Positions 33,288 to 45,678 of a stretch of 64,000 nt of DNA are shown in pieces. Below the pieces are notes generated by a model. The model was not told the DNA's origin. It saw only the letters and a list, made by a program, of their open reading frames with translations, and made no database searches. This DNA is from Blastobasis lacticolella. Lineage: Eukaryota; Arthropoda; Insecta; Lepidoptera; Blastobasidae. Position 1 is the stretch's first letter, and each line of letters starts with the position of its first letter. The stretch covers positions 11,797,428-11,861,427 of the forward strand of contig LR990049.1 in the NCBI GenBank assembly GCA_905147135.1, in the 5' to 3' direction. A program made the position numbers and the translations under genes.

Positions 33288-35299
33288 AAGTAACTGTAAA
33301 AATATAACAGTAGTACGGTAGACAAGCCGGTTCAAAGTAAGTTATTGATGAAGAGTATTCAAACAACAGAGAAGGAAGATGGATGAGCCCTCTCCAGTTG
33401 GAACTCGAGATGAGTTGTTAGATTCTTTTGAAATTTAGCGAAAAAATTTAGCCACGTTTTACTGTTGTTTCCCACTGGCAGCTGTTTATTGCTGTCAAGG
33501 AAGATAAATGACGTATAATGAAGTAAGCATATTTACCATATTATATCAAGACGTCCCATAACGCCGTAACGAAAGAATTGAATATTTGCTTACTATTAAT
33601 TTAATATTAACCCGAAATTGCTCATGACCTTCACGGCCTTACTTGCTCATTTTATTCAATTGACATCATTAATTTGATTAATGAACGCTCCAAGTTGCTA
33701 TGGCGCCGAGAGACTGGAGAAAGCAAGATCGCGGGTCACTCGGATCATTACTATTAATCTTGTGAGACGTGCGAAATTATGTTCCTCTTTTACCTGCAGC
33801 TACTCGATCACTCCGCGTCGGCGAGACGAGAACCTAACATCAGTACTGTAAATGGAGATTACGCTGCATGTTCGCGCCGCTACCGAGCCGGTGTGGGGAA
33901 AGAGATTAACGTGTTACCTAAAAATAGCATCTTATTGGTAGCCTGAAAGTATAGGAATGATGTATCGTTTTGCGGATATATCATTGCTATACGATATATA
34001 TTAGATGACGAATAGCGTATGTTTAAATATGTCTGGGTTTATTATACATAAGAATAGCAATTGAATAATCTGGGGGTTACAGAGCTCCACCACCCTCTCA
34101 TATGCGCAAGCCCATCTCACCTGCTCGCGGTCCCACGGACGAGGTTCTGCTTTGCCCTAACAGGTTATGCGGACCCTGGCTGGCAGGTTTACCGCTAACC
34201 GTGGAAACGGGACTTACCGCTGGGATGAGGATAGCAATTTTAGTAATCTATTATCTATCAAATAGGATACACAGAAATATTCTTTCTTTCTTTAGAGTTT
34301 GCTAAAATACAATATCTATTGCAAATATTGTCAAACAGCGCACTTAAAAGATAATACATCAACTCTCCTGAATAAGGGTATTTCTGGTATCAAGCAAAGT
34401 GTTGGTCAGCTTGAATTAAAGCGAAGCGAGGGATTGGTTTAGAGGTCAGTTAACTGGCTAGTCATGCGTTATAATGTTCCGCGCCCCAAGTATTATGTTA
34501 CCTACATTAACGTGGTGCATATTAAATTTGCGTTGGTCGGCTGCATTTGTTACAACTGAACAATTCGTTTTAGCATTTCTCGGTAATTGAGATTATTATC
34601 GTAACAAGTACGAGCTTAAACCGACCTATCTACATTATTACAGCACAATATTAATGAATAGATATTACTTAGACCGAATGTAATAAGTACCAAGCTATTC
34701 CAAATCACTGCGTCGACGACGTTTTCACGACATAACGTTTCAGCTACAAATTGTCAAAGACCGACATATTGGGAGCAACAAATCGCTGCTATACCACATT
34801 GCGTATATCTTAAGCCATCGTCGTGTTACGTTTATAATCATGACTGCCATTACGTCTGCAAGGGCTGGTCTGTGGCGGTTGGAGATTACCCCTCCGCAGT
34901 AACGCGAGCGCTGATCGGTTATCGCCACGAACAGACTTCCGCCGCGGCCTGTACTTTACCCTGATTCAGTTTTGCGAAAATGGGTATTATATGTGCGTAC
35001 GTTAGGGCTAAATTCTTGTGTAAGTGCAGGTAGGTGGATGGACACATCTGTGCCGCGTCAGTGAAGTGTATGAAGATGTGGTGGGCAAATGGTTATCGTA
35101 ATTTGGAAGCGGATGACGCAGTTTTAAAGGATACTGAGGGATTGGCATCTACATGATATTTCTGAATCTTGTCGTTGCGCCGTACAGATTATAAGTGCTG
35201 AAGGACGGGTTTACGATACTATACGCGAAAAACTACATAACCGATTTTTTAAATTCTTTCTGAATCAAAAGTAAGCTCTATTATCACAGAGGCAGACCA
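33288..35299. other. Gene-free stretch
   Basis: No gene recognised. 33610-33860 is less AT-rich than the surroundings and repeat-free. 34100-34230 is a GC-richer patch with a short uninformative frame. Confidence 0.35.
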
Positions 35300-35515
35300 T
35301 CGTATTACCTCCGTAAGGCATATTTTTAAATACTGCGACCTTCAACCCGCTTGCCAAGCCTGGAGATCACAAAAATGCCCTCCACAAATGAGAGTCGACT
35401 CAAATTCAGCAGTGATCTAGGTGGTATACTTAGGTGGCAACCGTAGCCATGGACGTTTGCTATAGGTGCTTACCAGGGGTATCACCCACGCACTTCCGAC
35501 CCCCTGATGTGTGAT
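35300..35515. repeat. Repeat family A (copy 2) followed by a non-LTR 3' UTR scrap
   Basis: 35318-35412 matches the second half of family A (ACTGCGACCTTCAACCCGCTT, TGGAGATCACAAAAATGCCC, then CAGCAGTGATC). 35434-35512 reads GTGGCAACCGTAGCCATGGA CGTTTGC and CAGGGGTATCACCCACGCAC. This matches 19185-19245, the antisense 3' UTR of the CR1-like copy 2 element. Confidence 0.6.
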
Positions 35516-37371
35516 GATTCAATTACGTGTTTGAAATATACATGAAGACTAGCAGATAAGGGCTTAATTGGTTTTATTTATTGAAAGGGGTCGCTAAGAA
35601 TATGATGTGACGCGACAGTGGGGCGAAAGATTATCGGAAAGCCGCAAATAACTCTGTAAGTGGGTACACCATTTACGCACAAACTTTTAGAAATACACCT
35701 TTAGGTAAGCAGATTAAGACTTCAAAAGATATCCCACAATATAGATCCAGGGACATAAAATAACCTTATTTTGGAACCTTTTAAGATTTGCTGAAAAGAA
35801 AGATTCTTGCCAGGATTTTTAGAGAGTTTTAAGTGTTCAGATTTAATGTTATGTTGTACTTAATCGAGAAAACTTTAGAAAACGTTATTAAAAACAGGAG
35901 TCAGTGCCTATTCTAAATATTTTGTCCATTTATTTTCAAATATTATGGATACTCACATATTCTTTTTATTGACAAAACAGATGTTTCGTAAAACCTTCGC
36001 ATTTTCATGTATGTTTGCATCAAACATAGATTGGTGCAGATACTTTAAGAACTAATTACATATTTACTTGTAGTGTGTATCTAACTAACAGTCATCGGTT
36101 GTACCTACAGCTCGGTAAGTATAAACAGTTTAAAATGTTTATATTTATAATGTAGGTACCTTGCACTGTAGCTACCTACCTACAGCAGAGGTTATTGCTG
36201 CATGCCATGCAACTGTAAACAAAAGTCAGGTAGGTACGAAGGTCACAATATTATTTTGGATTACTAATTTATATTAATCTGTAGAGCTGCCCGCGTATGC
36301 AAGTTATTTTTAAAACTTCCTGCGAAATTGTTCACACGCCTCTCCAAAGTTATAGACCACGAAGCCGGACGTTATCGCAAAATACGCATATCGCGTATAT
36401 TGGATCAGGGGTTCACCACATTTTGGGCTAGCGTAATGTGCAAACAAAGCATGGAGCGGCCCGCGGCGGGACAAAGCCGCGCGGTCAAGTTCGGCAATTC
36501 AAAGCCAACGAGCCGCGGCGGCCGTATCTTGCCTAGCCATTGTTAACCCCACTGTAATACCTATTATGCAAAATAAATCGCTCCCAACATAAGTTACGAC
36601 CAGTAATTACCACTAGGAAAATAGCATTAACATTATACGTGGCAACGGTTGTGCAGACTCGGCACGTGTTTGCGACAACGTCTTTCTCGGCGAGCAGCGA
36701 GTTACCTGCGAAGTTGGAGCAAATACAAATCGGTTTCTCTTGTGGGTAAGTAATGCGCAACATGCGACACTGGGAGATTGCAGGGCGCCACCGGCCGCCG
36801 CGTCGGGAAATGCGAAAAGTTACCAACTCGCTCGTTATCTGAAAACTGTTCCGCGCATCTGCCTTGAGAACGTGCCAGATATAAAGTGGACTTTTAATAG
36901 TGCATTATCGCAATTTGCATAGCGGTCAGCAAGTTTGCAAGGATCTCAAGACAAAGTGGGAGCGCGGTTGTAATCCTGAACTCGGGATAGCACTTTACAG
37001 CTTGTTAGCGCATGGTTTTTACTTGGTCCGTATATATTATAAACATAATCGTATTTTACGTAACTTGTCGTACGTAACTAAAAATAGGATTTCAGTTTGG
37101 GATACAGTTCTCACAAAAACTTAATCCCTCTTCGGTTTCGTGTTATCTTAATTCGTTAGCACTTAACACTTCGCACACCAATCTCAAGTGTTAGATAAAT
37201 TGAGTGATAAGTAATGCCAATGTAACTGACTTGGACGAGAAACTTTGAAGTGTTTGCTAAGCAGTAATTCCACCTACATAAAAGCAAATTGTTTAGGAAT
37301 AATTGAGCAATTCTTGAATTAACTCGAAGTTGGATAATAGCGCTAATTATTTAATTGGGACATGTTGTTAC
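35516..37371. other. Gene-free stretch
   Basis: No gene recognised. GC-rich patches at 36430-36535 and 36655-36960 contain open frames on both strands without recognisable domains. Confidence 0.35.
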
Positions 37372-37447
37372 GTCCAGATTGGATCATAGCTGAGTACTCA
37401 ATCGTCTGAAGGTTTCCTCACGATATTTTCCCTCATCGTAAGCTACA
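37372..37447 (-). repeat. SINE family 1 fragment
   Basis: The + strand reads 'CAGATTGGATCATAGCTGAG' and 'AAGGTTTCCTCACGATATTT' TCCCTCATCGTAAGC. This corresponds to the middle of the SINE at 38704-39060, including 'GCAGGTTTCATCACGATGTT' TTCCCTCACC. Both head and tail are missing. Confidence 0.6.
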
Positions 37448-37558
37448 CCTCACAATAAAGTAATTAGTATTAGAGGTCTTATTATCTCTGCAGTTTGGGC
37501 TAAACGGCAGGAGTTCACGGCAATCATTTGTGCAGGTATAATATCTAAGTCTGTGACC

Positions 37559-37970
37559 TCAAATATCTATTTCAAGTTCAACGGGTACATATACAAGAGC
37601 ATAATAATGTTTGGGATGCTCTATGGCTGCGTGATTTGGCCAGCGCTGACGAAACACGTCCACGAACAGGAAATGAAAATACTGCGGTTGATGTGCGGCG
37701 GTATCTTCCCGAGTCCATAGTAAGTACATCCGTAGCAGAACTGGCATGAGAGACATAGCGGATAAGCTTGAAAGGGCTCGCCTGCGTTGGTTTGAAAATA
37801 TGTGCCTAAACCTGCCGGTATCAACTTATCAAAAAAGAGGACCCGTGGAAGGCCTAAGAAGCGATAGAATGACATCGCTGCTCTGCATCGGATGCGAGAG
37901 CCAATGGCTTATGCTGAAGACCGGGCGAAGTGGAGGAGAAGGAGACGTGATTGAGTGATGATAATGAGTT
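37559..37970 (+). pseudogene. RTE-like C-terminal fragment
   Basis: + strand pieces: 'FNGYIYKSIIMFGMLYGCVI' then 'KILRLMCGG' (37570-37715), matching the 'LYG.E.W...E..MLRW..G' pattern of RTE. Then 'IADKLERARLRWFENM' (37750-37803), then 'RTRGRPKKR' and 'MAYAEDRAKWRRRRRD' in other frames to about 37955. It ends near GATGATAATGAG, a trinucleotide-type tail. Sequence between the blocks is deleted and frames are broken. It is related in layout to 22940-23519. Confidence 0.7.
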
Positions 37971-38703
37971 TTGGTATAAGTAAGTAACAGAATCGGCCAA
38001 TTTCCACTGCCGGACACGAGCTTCCTTCAATATAATATTTTTTTTTATTCAATACATCGTTTTGAAGACGAGATTAGAACGTAGTGTCAAAATTGAAAAT
38101 TTCTTTATTGATTAGGACATTAAATATCTCTTTCAATCGTCAAAAAGGAGGGGGGTAGGAAAGTAGGAAGGAAACACACAGTGACACGCTGACCGCAGCA
38201 AACCCACCCCACGCCAACCACGACCGGACCGTGCTCGACAATGCCAGGCAGAAAATTCGAAAATTCACATCCGAAAATGCTGCATCCACTTTTAGTCTGC
38301 TCTACATAGAGAGTATTCTACTATATCCTATCCTAGCCAATATGCCTGTGTTAACTACCCTGTGCCTATAAGTACAAGAGCGGTCCTTTTTTCAATTTGT
38401 CTCTTTTACATTGAATTTAAGGAAAAAATATACAGCTCCCTTCCCTTTGGAAAGCTTTTCGTTCGTTATTACCGTTACAAATGTGGGGGCTTAGAGCTTG
38501 TTTTGTGTTAAAAAATTACACCCGCCGAATAAAGAAGCGGCCCAAATATTTATGGGGCTTAGCAGCTCTCACGTTATGGCCATTCCGCAGTATCTTATTA
38601 AAAGTAACGCCCCATAGAAAATGAGCGTAGGCTCCAAAAGAAATCCGAAGCCCGAGAAGGTATTTCTTTGGGAGATTAGAAAATAATGAAAAGCAATCAA
38701 TAA

Positions 38704-39060
38704 TATGTTTCGGTTCTGCTCTGGCACACGAGGGCCCGGGGTCCGCCTTGACCATGATCGAGGATTTTGGCCGACCAGGTAATTACAGTGGAGCGCCTGC
38801 CATCTAACCTTCGCGACCCAACTACCAGGGAAATCTGACCAGATTAGATCACACACAGTCAGACAGAGATACACAAACACAGTCAGTCGCCTGAAAGTGC
38901 AGGTTTCATCACGATGTTTTCCCTCACCGTAAGAGCATCGGGTAGTATTCAACTAATGTACAAAATTCAAAAAAGAGTCATTAGTACATGGCTGCAGTGG
39001 TATTCGAACTTGATACCTTTCTGCGAACCATTATTACCATTCGGCAACCGACGCTCCTAA
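38704..39060 (-). mobile_element. tRNA-derived SINE (family 1), most complete copy
   Basis: On the minus strand the head is GGAGCGTCGGTTGCCGAATG GTAATAATGG (A box) and a B-box-like AAGTTCGAATACC about 50 bp on. The body includes 'GATGCTCTTACGGTGAGGGA' AAACATCGTGATGAAACCTGC. The 3' part has GCGGACCCCGGGCCCTCGTG followed by a CAGAGCAGAACCG block. Other copies are at 22881-25940 (split), 42838-42957, 58696-58850 and 61544-61735. The head resembles class II (Leu/Ser-like) tRNA. The 3' end resembles the RTE 3' end, see findings. Confidence 0.78.
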
Positions 39061-39370
39061 GTATTACAATATAATCTGTCAACTTCAATTTGTTATTCTT
39101 TCCTTTTTAGCTTTTATAAACAGAAAACAACTGTGCAAAATGCATTAATTCAGGATTCACTATTCAATTCAATGCAGTAGAATTCGATAAAGAAACTGTT
39201 CAAATGTTATAAACTAGGCTTTAGCCGCTCTGTACAATGTAAAGTTATCGCAGTACGCCGAGTTCTTTCGTTTTCTTTATATAAGGTCGGTTTCTTAAAA
39301 AGACAGGAACTTTTCCAACGCTTCCACTGCTTTTAAAGTTACGTCTATATCTATGCATTTAAGTGGACTA

Positions 39371-39473
39371 AGCCCCGCTTGCACCAAATTCTTAAACACG
39401 TTTAAGACAGACGTTTAACGTTTTTTGTTTAAGTACTAGCTTCAATGCGATTGAGAATTTGGTGCAAACCGCT
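39371..39473. mobile_element. Hairpin MITE, family H, copy 2
   Basis: Left arm AGCCCCGCTTGCACCAAATT CTT. Right arm, reverse complemented, AGCGGTTTGCACCAAATTCT. The layout and arm sequence match copy 1 at 9067-9166; the loop differs. Non-coding. Confidence 0.65.
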
Positions 39474-39710
39474 CTAAATGTGTTGAAGGCAGACTTTAGA
39501 AACTGTAGATCTGAAAATAGGGAGTTGTGTTATGTTGTGTGTTTACTCCGGCCGGCCAGCCAAGCGTGAATATTTTGAGAGGGGGCTCAAGTCTTGAGTG
39601 GCCTGTACGGGCTGTTGATGTGACAGAAGATTATTTGTCGTTAATTCAGATTTTTATATAATAAAATAATATAATATTTATTTTAGACAACAAGTAAACT
39701 TAACTAAGTA

Positions 39711-40586
39711 TATGTCGCAGCCAACTGGTTAAACCAGCCATTTAATTAGAAGGCTAGTCTGCTAATAAAACGCCGGCATTTAATTAAATGGCTAAAGTAC
39801 AACTAGCCAAGTTGTTGACTGTAACGTTTAACTACTTGGCTGAACTTTATTCAGCCGTTTTGTTAAAGGATATACAGATGGTTGGTTAGAGTGACCATTA
39901 GTTCGCTACTTAAATGATAAACTTTATTTAAGATAAAAAATAATAAATTAATAAAGAGCACTTTTATTTAATAAAACATTATTAGTGGCAAGATATTTAA
40001 TAAGTAGGTATACAATTACTTGTATTGCGAGTAGGTACCTATAACAGTATTTAACTCAGTAAAAATATTTAATAAAAACTTTAAATTTATAACTTATTTA
40101 CTACTTGTAACTATGTAGTAGGAACAATAGCAACAGTGCACTTTCTTATTTTATAATATTAAGTATAAAATGACACAAAAATTTGGCATTTGTTTCTTAT
40201 TAAAGGCAAGTATAAAAAGAAAATGAACATATTAAGTTATCTTAACTCTTACTTAAAGTTATCTCAATTCTTACTTAAAAGCATGTAGGTACCACATTTT
40301 AAATTCAGTTAAATCGAAAAAAATACATTGCTTGCTGTGCGAGCTGTCTGACGCCAGATTTGACTTCCAGCGCAGCAATAGATAAAATTTGAACTAAATT
40401 TAAATCACCTGCCTGATTTTACTTCAGCCGTCTCCAAAGGGCTGGCTTTAATAAGCCAACTAGTTAAACGTTGAGTGAAGCTAGTAAAATCAACGATTGG
40501 TCTAGGCATTCAATTGAGTGCCGGCGTTTAATTAACGGACTAGCCTTCTCATTAAATGGCTGATTTAACCAGATGGCTGCGACATA
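39711..40586. mobile_element. 876-bp foldback element with TA target duplication
   Basis: The left end starts TATGTCGCAGCCAACTGGTT, then AAACCAGCCATTTAATTAGA AGGCTAGTC. The right end is its near-perfect reverse complement (TATGTCGCAGCCATCTGGTT, AAATCAGCCATTTAATGAGA). Arms pair for at least 85 bp and, less well, farther in. TA flanks both ends (39709-39710 and 40587-40588). The interior is AT-rich, about 650 bp, with no open frame of note. It is non-autonomous; the TA duplication suggests the Tc1/mariner superfamily. Confidence 0.8.
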
Positions 40587-40588
40587 TA

Positions 40589-41426
40589 CATTAGCCCATA
40601 TATTGTTAGTAGTAAAGTTAAAAACTAAGGGTTAGTACAACTTATATTATAGCTTTCTGAGTTCTCCATTTTTCTAAGGGGTTTTTTGTAAGGGGGAGTA
40701 TACCCAAAATAGGTCATTTAAATTAAAATAGAAATTAAATGGGGATTTTTATATATAGGTTATTTACGTTATTCGTGAGTAATAAGGGTAAATCTTACTT
40801 TATCACAGCTAAACCTATGAATCGATTTTCATTGTGACCTTGGGCCCCTGGGCAACGTCATGATATCTTTATTTTCTCTTAATAGCAGGCAAGCCTTAGA
40901 GTATTAAGTATTTAAATGTTCAGCTACTGCATCTAGAACTGCAAAATCACGTAACCCAAACTCCATATTCAATAAAATCTCATTTCATTACATTTCAAAC
41001 TCGTATAGATAAATTGCTAAGTACCTTCAATACAAGAGGACTTACTAGAATCTAATCATTACACCTATATCTATGCAGTAATATATTATTACGTATAATT
41101 ACCGGATAAATAATTTTAATGTAACAATAACGTTGAAACCTTGGGTATTACTTGAGGAAGTAATACCCAGATATAAGTCTGAAACCTTCAACGGATGTGG
41201 CGAGATTTTAAATACCATATCAAAACATACTATCATTGCCAGTAATTACTGGCTTGTGACGGTTGTACGGAGGGCGTTATGTAACGAACATTTTGCTTTG
41301 AATCGAAGCAGGAATGTATGCAGGTTACTCATTAACTTATTTGTGTATTTTTATGTTTGCCTAGGTACGTTTATTTATAAACGACTAGTTTTAGTCTACT
41401 AATTGTGATATTAATAAAATCATATA
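40589..41426. other. Gene-free stretch
   Basis: AT-rich. It contains a perfect 10-bp hairpin GGGTATTACT/AGTAATACCC at 41145-41170 and an 89-codon open frame (41133-41402) with no recognisable domain. Confidence 0.4.
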
Positions 41427-41610
41427 CAGGCTGTCCCAAAAAATTGTCACAAGCGAAAGTCCAGAGATAGAGCACCCCTTGAGGTGTCCGAATCACCCCC
41501 ACATGGGGGTACATGTACCCCCATGTACCCCCATGTGGGGGTGATTCGGACACCTCAAGGGGTGCTCTATCTCTGGACTTTCGATTGACACTATTTTTTG
41601 GAACAGCCTG
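41427..41610. mobile_element. 184-bp near-perfect palindromic MITE with TA target duplication
   Basis: Starts CAGGCTGTCCCAAAAAATTG and ends in the near complement (CAATCGAAAG...CAGGCTGTTCCAAAAAATAG read on the other strand). The two halves pair over almost the whole length, including GTCCAGAGATAGAGCACCCC. The centre is a run of CCCCCATGTA units. TA at 41425-41426 and 41611-41612 marks the target duplication. The CAGGCTGTCCC ends fit a Tc1/mariner-type MITE. Confidence 0.87.
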
Positions 41611-41612
41611 TA

Positions 41613-42837
41613 TGTATAGTCAGCTGCTACTTTACTGTAGGTAGCTAACATTTATAATACACATATACACACAATACTTAAATTTAAATGTTAAGTGTAG
41701 GGTAATTAGAACCTGTAAATTATAGTAGGTTAACGATGTCTATGAAACATTAATGCCCGATTGCAATAAACTTTGGGCGACGCCAAACTCGATTTACAAT
41801 ATTGTTAACAAAGAAAAGCATTGAAGTAACTTAAACCATTAGGTAAACATTTTGAACAAAAGTTCTTAATAAAGCAATGAAAACGACTAACTTACTCAAG
41901 TTATTAGTAAATTAGCGGACTTGAGTACTTAGAAGTATGTCCTTACAAATAGGAACAGAATTTTCCAAAGCGGTTTATAAATAACGAAGTACTTACTGAG
42001 GTAACAAATATTTAAAAAAACATTCAACCGAATTGAGAACCTCCTTCTTTTTTTGAAGTCGGTTAAAAACTAAGCTGGCTAAAACTCTCTTATCTTTATG
42101 ACAACGATTTTGTGGACCTCCTAAAACTTAGAAATATCTTAAGTTTAGTGCATAAGAAAATTAAACTTTGTAAATTGACATGCTTTCTAAAAAGCAATAA
42201 GAATACGCGTGGAAGCCTAGATCCATGTGTCCATATCCACGCGTATCTTTCTTGTTTAGCAACCGCGAAACAGAAACAGTAGAGTACAGTGATGCAGTAG
42301 AAGCGATATCAAAAGACCTCCAAATCATGATTTTTAAAATCGTAATTATAACGATAATGCTGAAAATTATATTCAACTATGTAAGAGAAACAACAACTAT
42401 CTATCAAACAATTCCGGTTTTCGTTTATAAAATCCGTTGCAAATCCTAGAAACGGCCCATGATCATGCATTAGGTTGATTTGAAACATCCAAAAGTGAAT
42501 TACTAAATTACATGCTAAGATACAGCCAACGTTCTGTGACATAAGACATAATTTGCCGGTTGCGTACACGCCGGTTACACTGTCCAATACAATTGCAGTA
42601 ATGGATAAGTAAATGAAAAGTGAAAGTGGAACCCGTTTTAATTTGTCGGTTTACACGTCACTGTTGGAGAAAGAGAAAAAGTAATTGATACTGCTGGTAA
42701 AACTACGATCATGCATGCTTTCATTGCCCCTAATAAGGAAGCAATTCGTTAAAAGGAAATGTTTTACGCTGGTGTTATGCGGAAATTAACTGCAATTCTG
42801 GTAGAATTGCAAGCGTGCAATTATGATACTACGGAAG
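41613..42837. other. Gene-free stretch
   Basis: No gene. A small hairpin with ATACGCGTGG/CCACGCGTAT arms lies at about 42194-42247. Confidence 0.4.
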
Positions 42838-42957
42838 GAGCGTCGGTGGTCGAGTGGTTAATGTATCCGAATAGTAAGCGGATCCGAATAGTATCCGAAT
42901 CCCACTGCGGCTATTTACCAATGACTCTTTTCTGAGAAATGTATATTTAGAAATGGT
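42838..42957 (+). repeat. SINE family 1, partial head
   Basis: Starts GGAGCGTCGGTGGTCGAGTG GTTAATGTATCCG, the A-box head. After a small internal duplication of the ATCCGAATAG string it reads CGAATCCCACTGCGGCTATT TACCAATGACTC. The 3' half is missing. Confidence 0.7.
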
Positions 42958-44844
42958 CAATAATAAACATTACCTTTAAAACAATAAAAGCTCAGAGTAC
43001 CTAAATTCGTAACTTCATCAGTTTAACAGGGATGCTTCAGAGACAGTAGATCACGTGCGCATCAACGAAGGACGTCACCACGGACGAAGTTGAAACTCCC
43101 ACGTTCCCAAAATACGAGTATGACCTTTGTTCGTAATTTCATTGTCATTGATAGCCATTGAGTGGCAAATTGGCGTGTTTACAGAAATTCGGGCTGCGGC
43201 GTGACACTACAGTTAACCAAATTTCCATAGTCGTGGGCTGGCTCTTGGGCAACCGGGTTGCGGTCACGGAGGAAGTTTCTAACTTAATTCTTAACTTGTA
43301 ATTGTACCTTTCCACTGACATGAGACTGGAATACATCCTTTAATGAACGCGTGCCGAGATGTCGTGGCCTAAAGTAAAGATATTTAGGTTCAGACTCAGT
43401 CGTCCTGTGACGATAATGCATGCAACTGCTTCGAAATACCGGGCTACTCGTCAACAAAGGTACCCTGGAAGGTAGGAAACCTGGAACGTACCGTTAAAAT
43501 GTGTGAAAATAACCGCGATAGTTTAAAACATTATGTAAAGTAAAGATATTGGTTACTTACTTAAGTAAGTCAGAATCTAAGATCAGCGGTAATTGATGGG
43601 GCCGGAGATTGATGGTGGCGAAAGAATAGAACTCGCTATTAGAGAGAAATGACCCGTTCATTGATAAGAATGATATTTTTAAAGCCAGCCTTTGGTTTTA
43701 AAGGATGAAATAAAAAGTTATTCATCAAAAGTACACAATTTAAACATATACGTTTATCAAATACGTATTATACTAAGTTATATGTATAACTAGCGACCGC
43801 CCCGGCTTCGTTCGAGTTATCTCAGCTTTTCATTACTATAATATATACAATTCAGGAAGAAACTGTAGATAACTGACAGTGAAACCCGCAACACAATCCA
43901 ATGCGTGGCTTAGGAGTTAGCGGAAATACATACAGATTGATGCGGAAATCTATTTTATTTTATACTACGTAATGACGATGATCAATCAAGGCAATAACCA
44001 TCACCACCATTTCTCCTGTTTTCCAGCAGACCATAGAATTGGAACTTCTTGTAAAGATATACGAGGAGCTTATCATAAATTGATTTCATATTTCGCAGAG
44101 TTCTCTATCCCAGCTCTGTACGTCGCCAGCAGACTATCGCTGGTAATTCAGTGCCGCCTCCGGCTGCCGGCACATGTATTAGGCCGGCTCTCGATGGCCA
44201 GCCACTCCGCGCCAGATAGCCCGTAAATTGTTTGCGATCGAACCTTCCGGCGCCTCATCTAAATCTGCTGACCCTATTTACAAACATAAAAATTTTGATC
44301 ACGTCCTACTAATCTGTTGTTTTGACTAGTTCATCATATTCAGTATCGATATATGAATAACATCGTGTTATGAATATCGGTGGCGATAAGCCCCAAAGAG
44401 GAGATAGTCGAATCAAAACAGACCCCAATATTTCTTTTTGCTAAGAGGGCAATATCGGAGGCTGAACTTTATGAAGGGCGTAGTAAATAGAGTTTTTTGC
44501 GTCGCGCGCCGCCCGCGGTTACCCACTTCATCTGATTCTGCGTTTATGGCGGGATAGTGTGGGACGACTCGTAAAATACCCGATAAAATACCCTTTTTCA
44601 CGTCCACACTTCAACGGCCAATTCCCGTCGGCGTTTTCTAATTCGACGCGACTGTTATGGCTAAATAAACCCATTGGTGCCGCGCCAGGAACTTATTGAA
44701 TATTCCGTTGCACGGTTCACTTTCAATAAGTTGGTAAAATTATCCGAATGGTGTACAAAACCAGCAATAATAATTTAAAGCAATAAAACCCATTAAAGAT
44801 AATTTATATCGGCCATTTTAGAAGATAATTCGCCCATGAACGCT
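42958..44844. other. Gene-free stretch with one repeat scrap
   Basis: No gene recognised. 43787-43830 holds AACTAGCGACCGCCCCGGCTT CGTTCGAG, a common insect interspersed repeat string. Frames at 43972-44226 and 44413-44607 have no domain. Confidence 0.4.
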
Positions 44845-45050
44845 CCCGGAGGCTCCTCGAGTCACGACGCGGCGGAGGCTCGGGCTCGGGCTAACCTCGT
44901 TACGGCGTCGCCCCGCTGCCGCCCCGTCGCCGGGCTCGGTCAGCGGCCCGCCGGTAATTCATTATCTGCACCCGCGGCCGATCATTTGTGCCGCGCCGGC
45001 TCCTGATTACACGAGCGCTCGATGCCGATGCCGATGCCGCACCGATTTCC
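44845..45050. other. GC- and CpG-rich block, possible regulatory DNA
   Basis: A 200-bp block with GGAGGCTCGGGCTCGGGCTA, GTCGCCCCGCTGCCGCCCCG and GCGGCCCGCCGGTAATTCAT, then three tandem GATGCC units (45020-45037). Homeodomain-like AT cores (AATTCATTA, TCTAATTGAG) sit inside or next to it. There is no long open frame. It contrasts strongly with its AT-rich flanks and looks like a conserved non-coding element, but only comparison could show this. Confidence 0.3.
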
Positions 45051-45526
45051 TCTCATGCACTCTAATTGAGCGCCACTTTCTGGACACGTTATCGCGATAA
45101 ACTAGAGCTATACGCTCGATAATCACTTCTTTCTCAATTGCTTCGAACTTATTTATCAGCATAGTACAACATTAATCTGTTTCGTTACGCTACATTGTAA
45201 TCAGATAGGACGGTAAAGTAGGTAAGCAATTACTTGCGTAAGTAAGTAGAAAATAAACAGATCCAATTTAAGCTCTTGCTAGAAACAATAGCATATATAC
45301 AAATAAACCTTACAACATCCATTGGCAGTAAGCGAACACAGTACGATGAGAACATCACATTTCCTTTTGCATCGAATCCGCACCCCATCCATCATTTACA
45401 TTTCATATTATGATTTAATTTTATATTTGACATGTTTGAAGCATTTTGTATTTATCTTATAATTATTTAATTTAACATTTGACTTAATTATTATTTGATA
45501 TTAGGTATAATACTTATTTAATTCTT
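45051..45526. other. Gene-free stretch
   Basis: AT-rich. The last 100 bp may be the upstream part of the retroposon at 45527. Confidence 0.4.
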
Positions 45527-45678
45527 GACAATTTCGAATCATGATAATTTGATACTATTGAATTAATTGTTTTTTAACACTGACATCAACTATTAGTACT
45601 TAATTCTATTCATGAAACTATTTTAAATGACGATGTATGCTTATTACTACGAATAAATGAATATGAATATGAATATGA
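45527..45678 (+). repeat. Retroposon 3' tail, near-identical partner of 9790-9939
   Basis: The same 150 bp as 9790-9939 with one visible base difference, ending in (GAATAT)n followed by GAAC. The two loci are about 36 kb apart in the same orientation. Confidence 0.75.

Noticed and set aside
38569..38952. 127-codon minus-strand frame as a gene
   Set aside because: It lies across the SINE at 38704-39060 and is repeat sequence.
41145..41170. 10-bp perfect hairpin as a terminator or miRNA
   Set aside because: Too short for a miRNA precursor, and bacterial-type terminators do not apply here.
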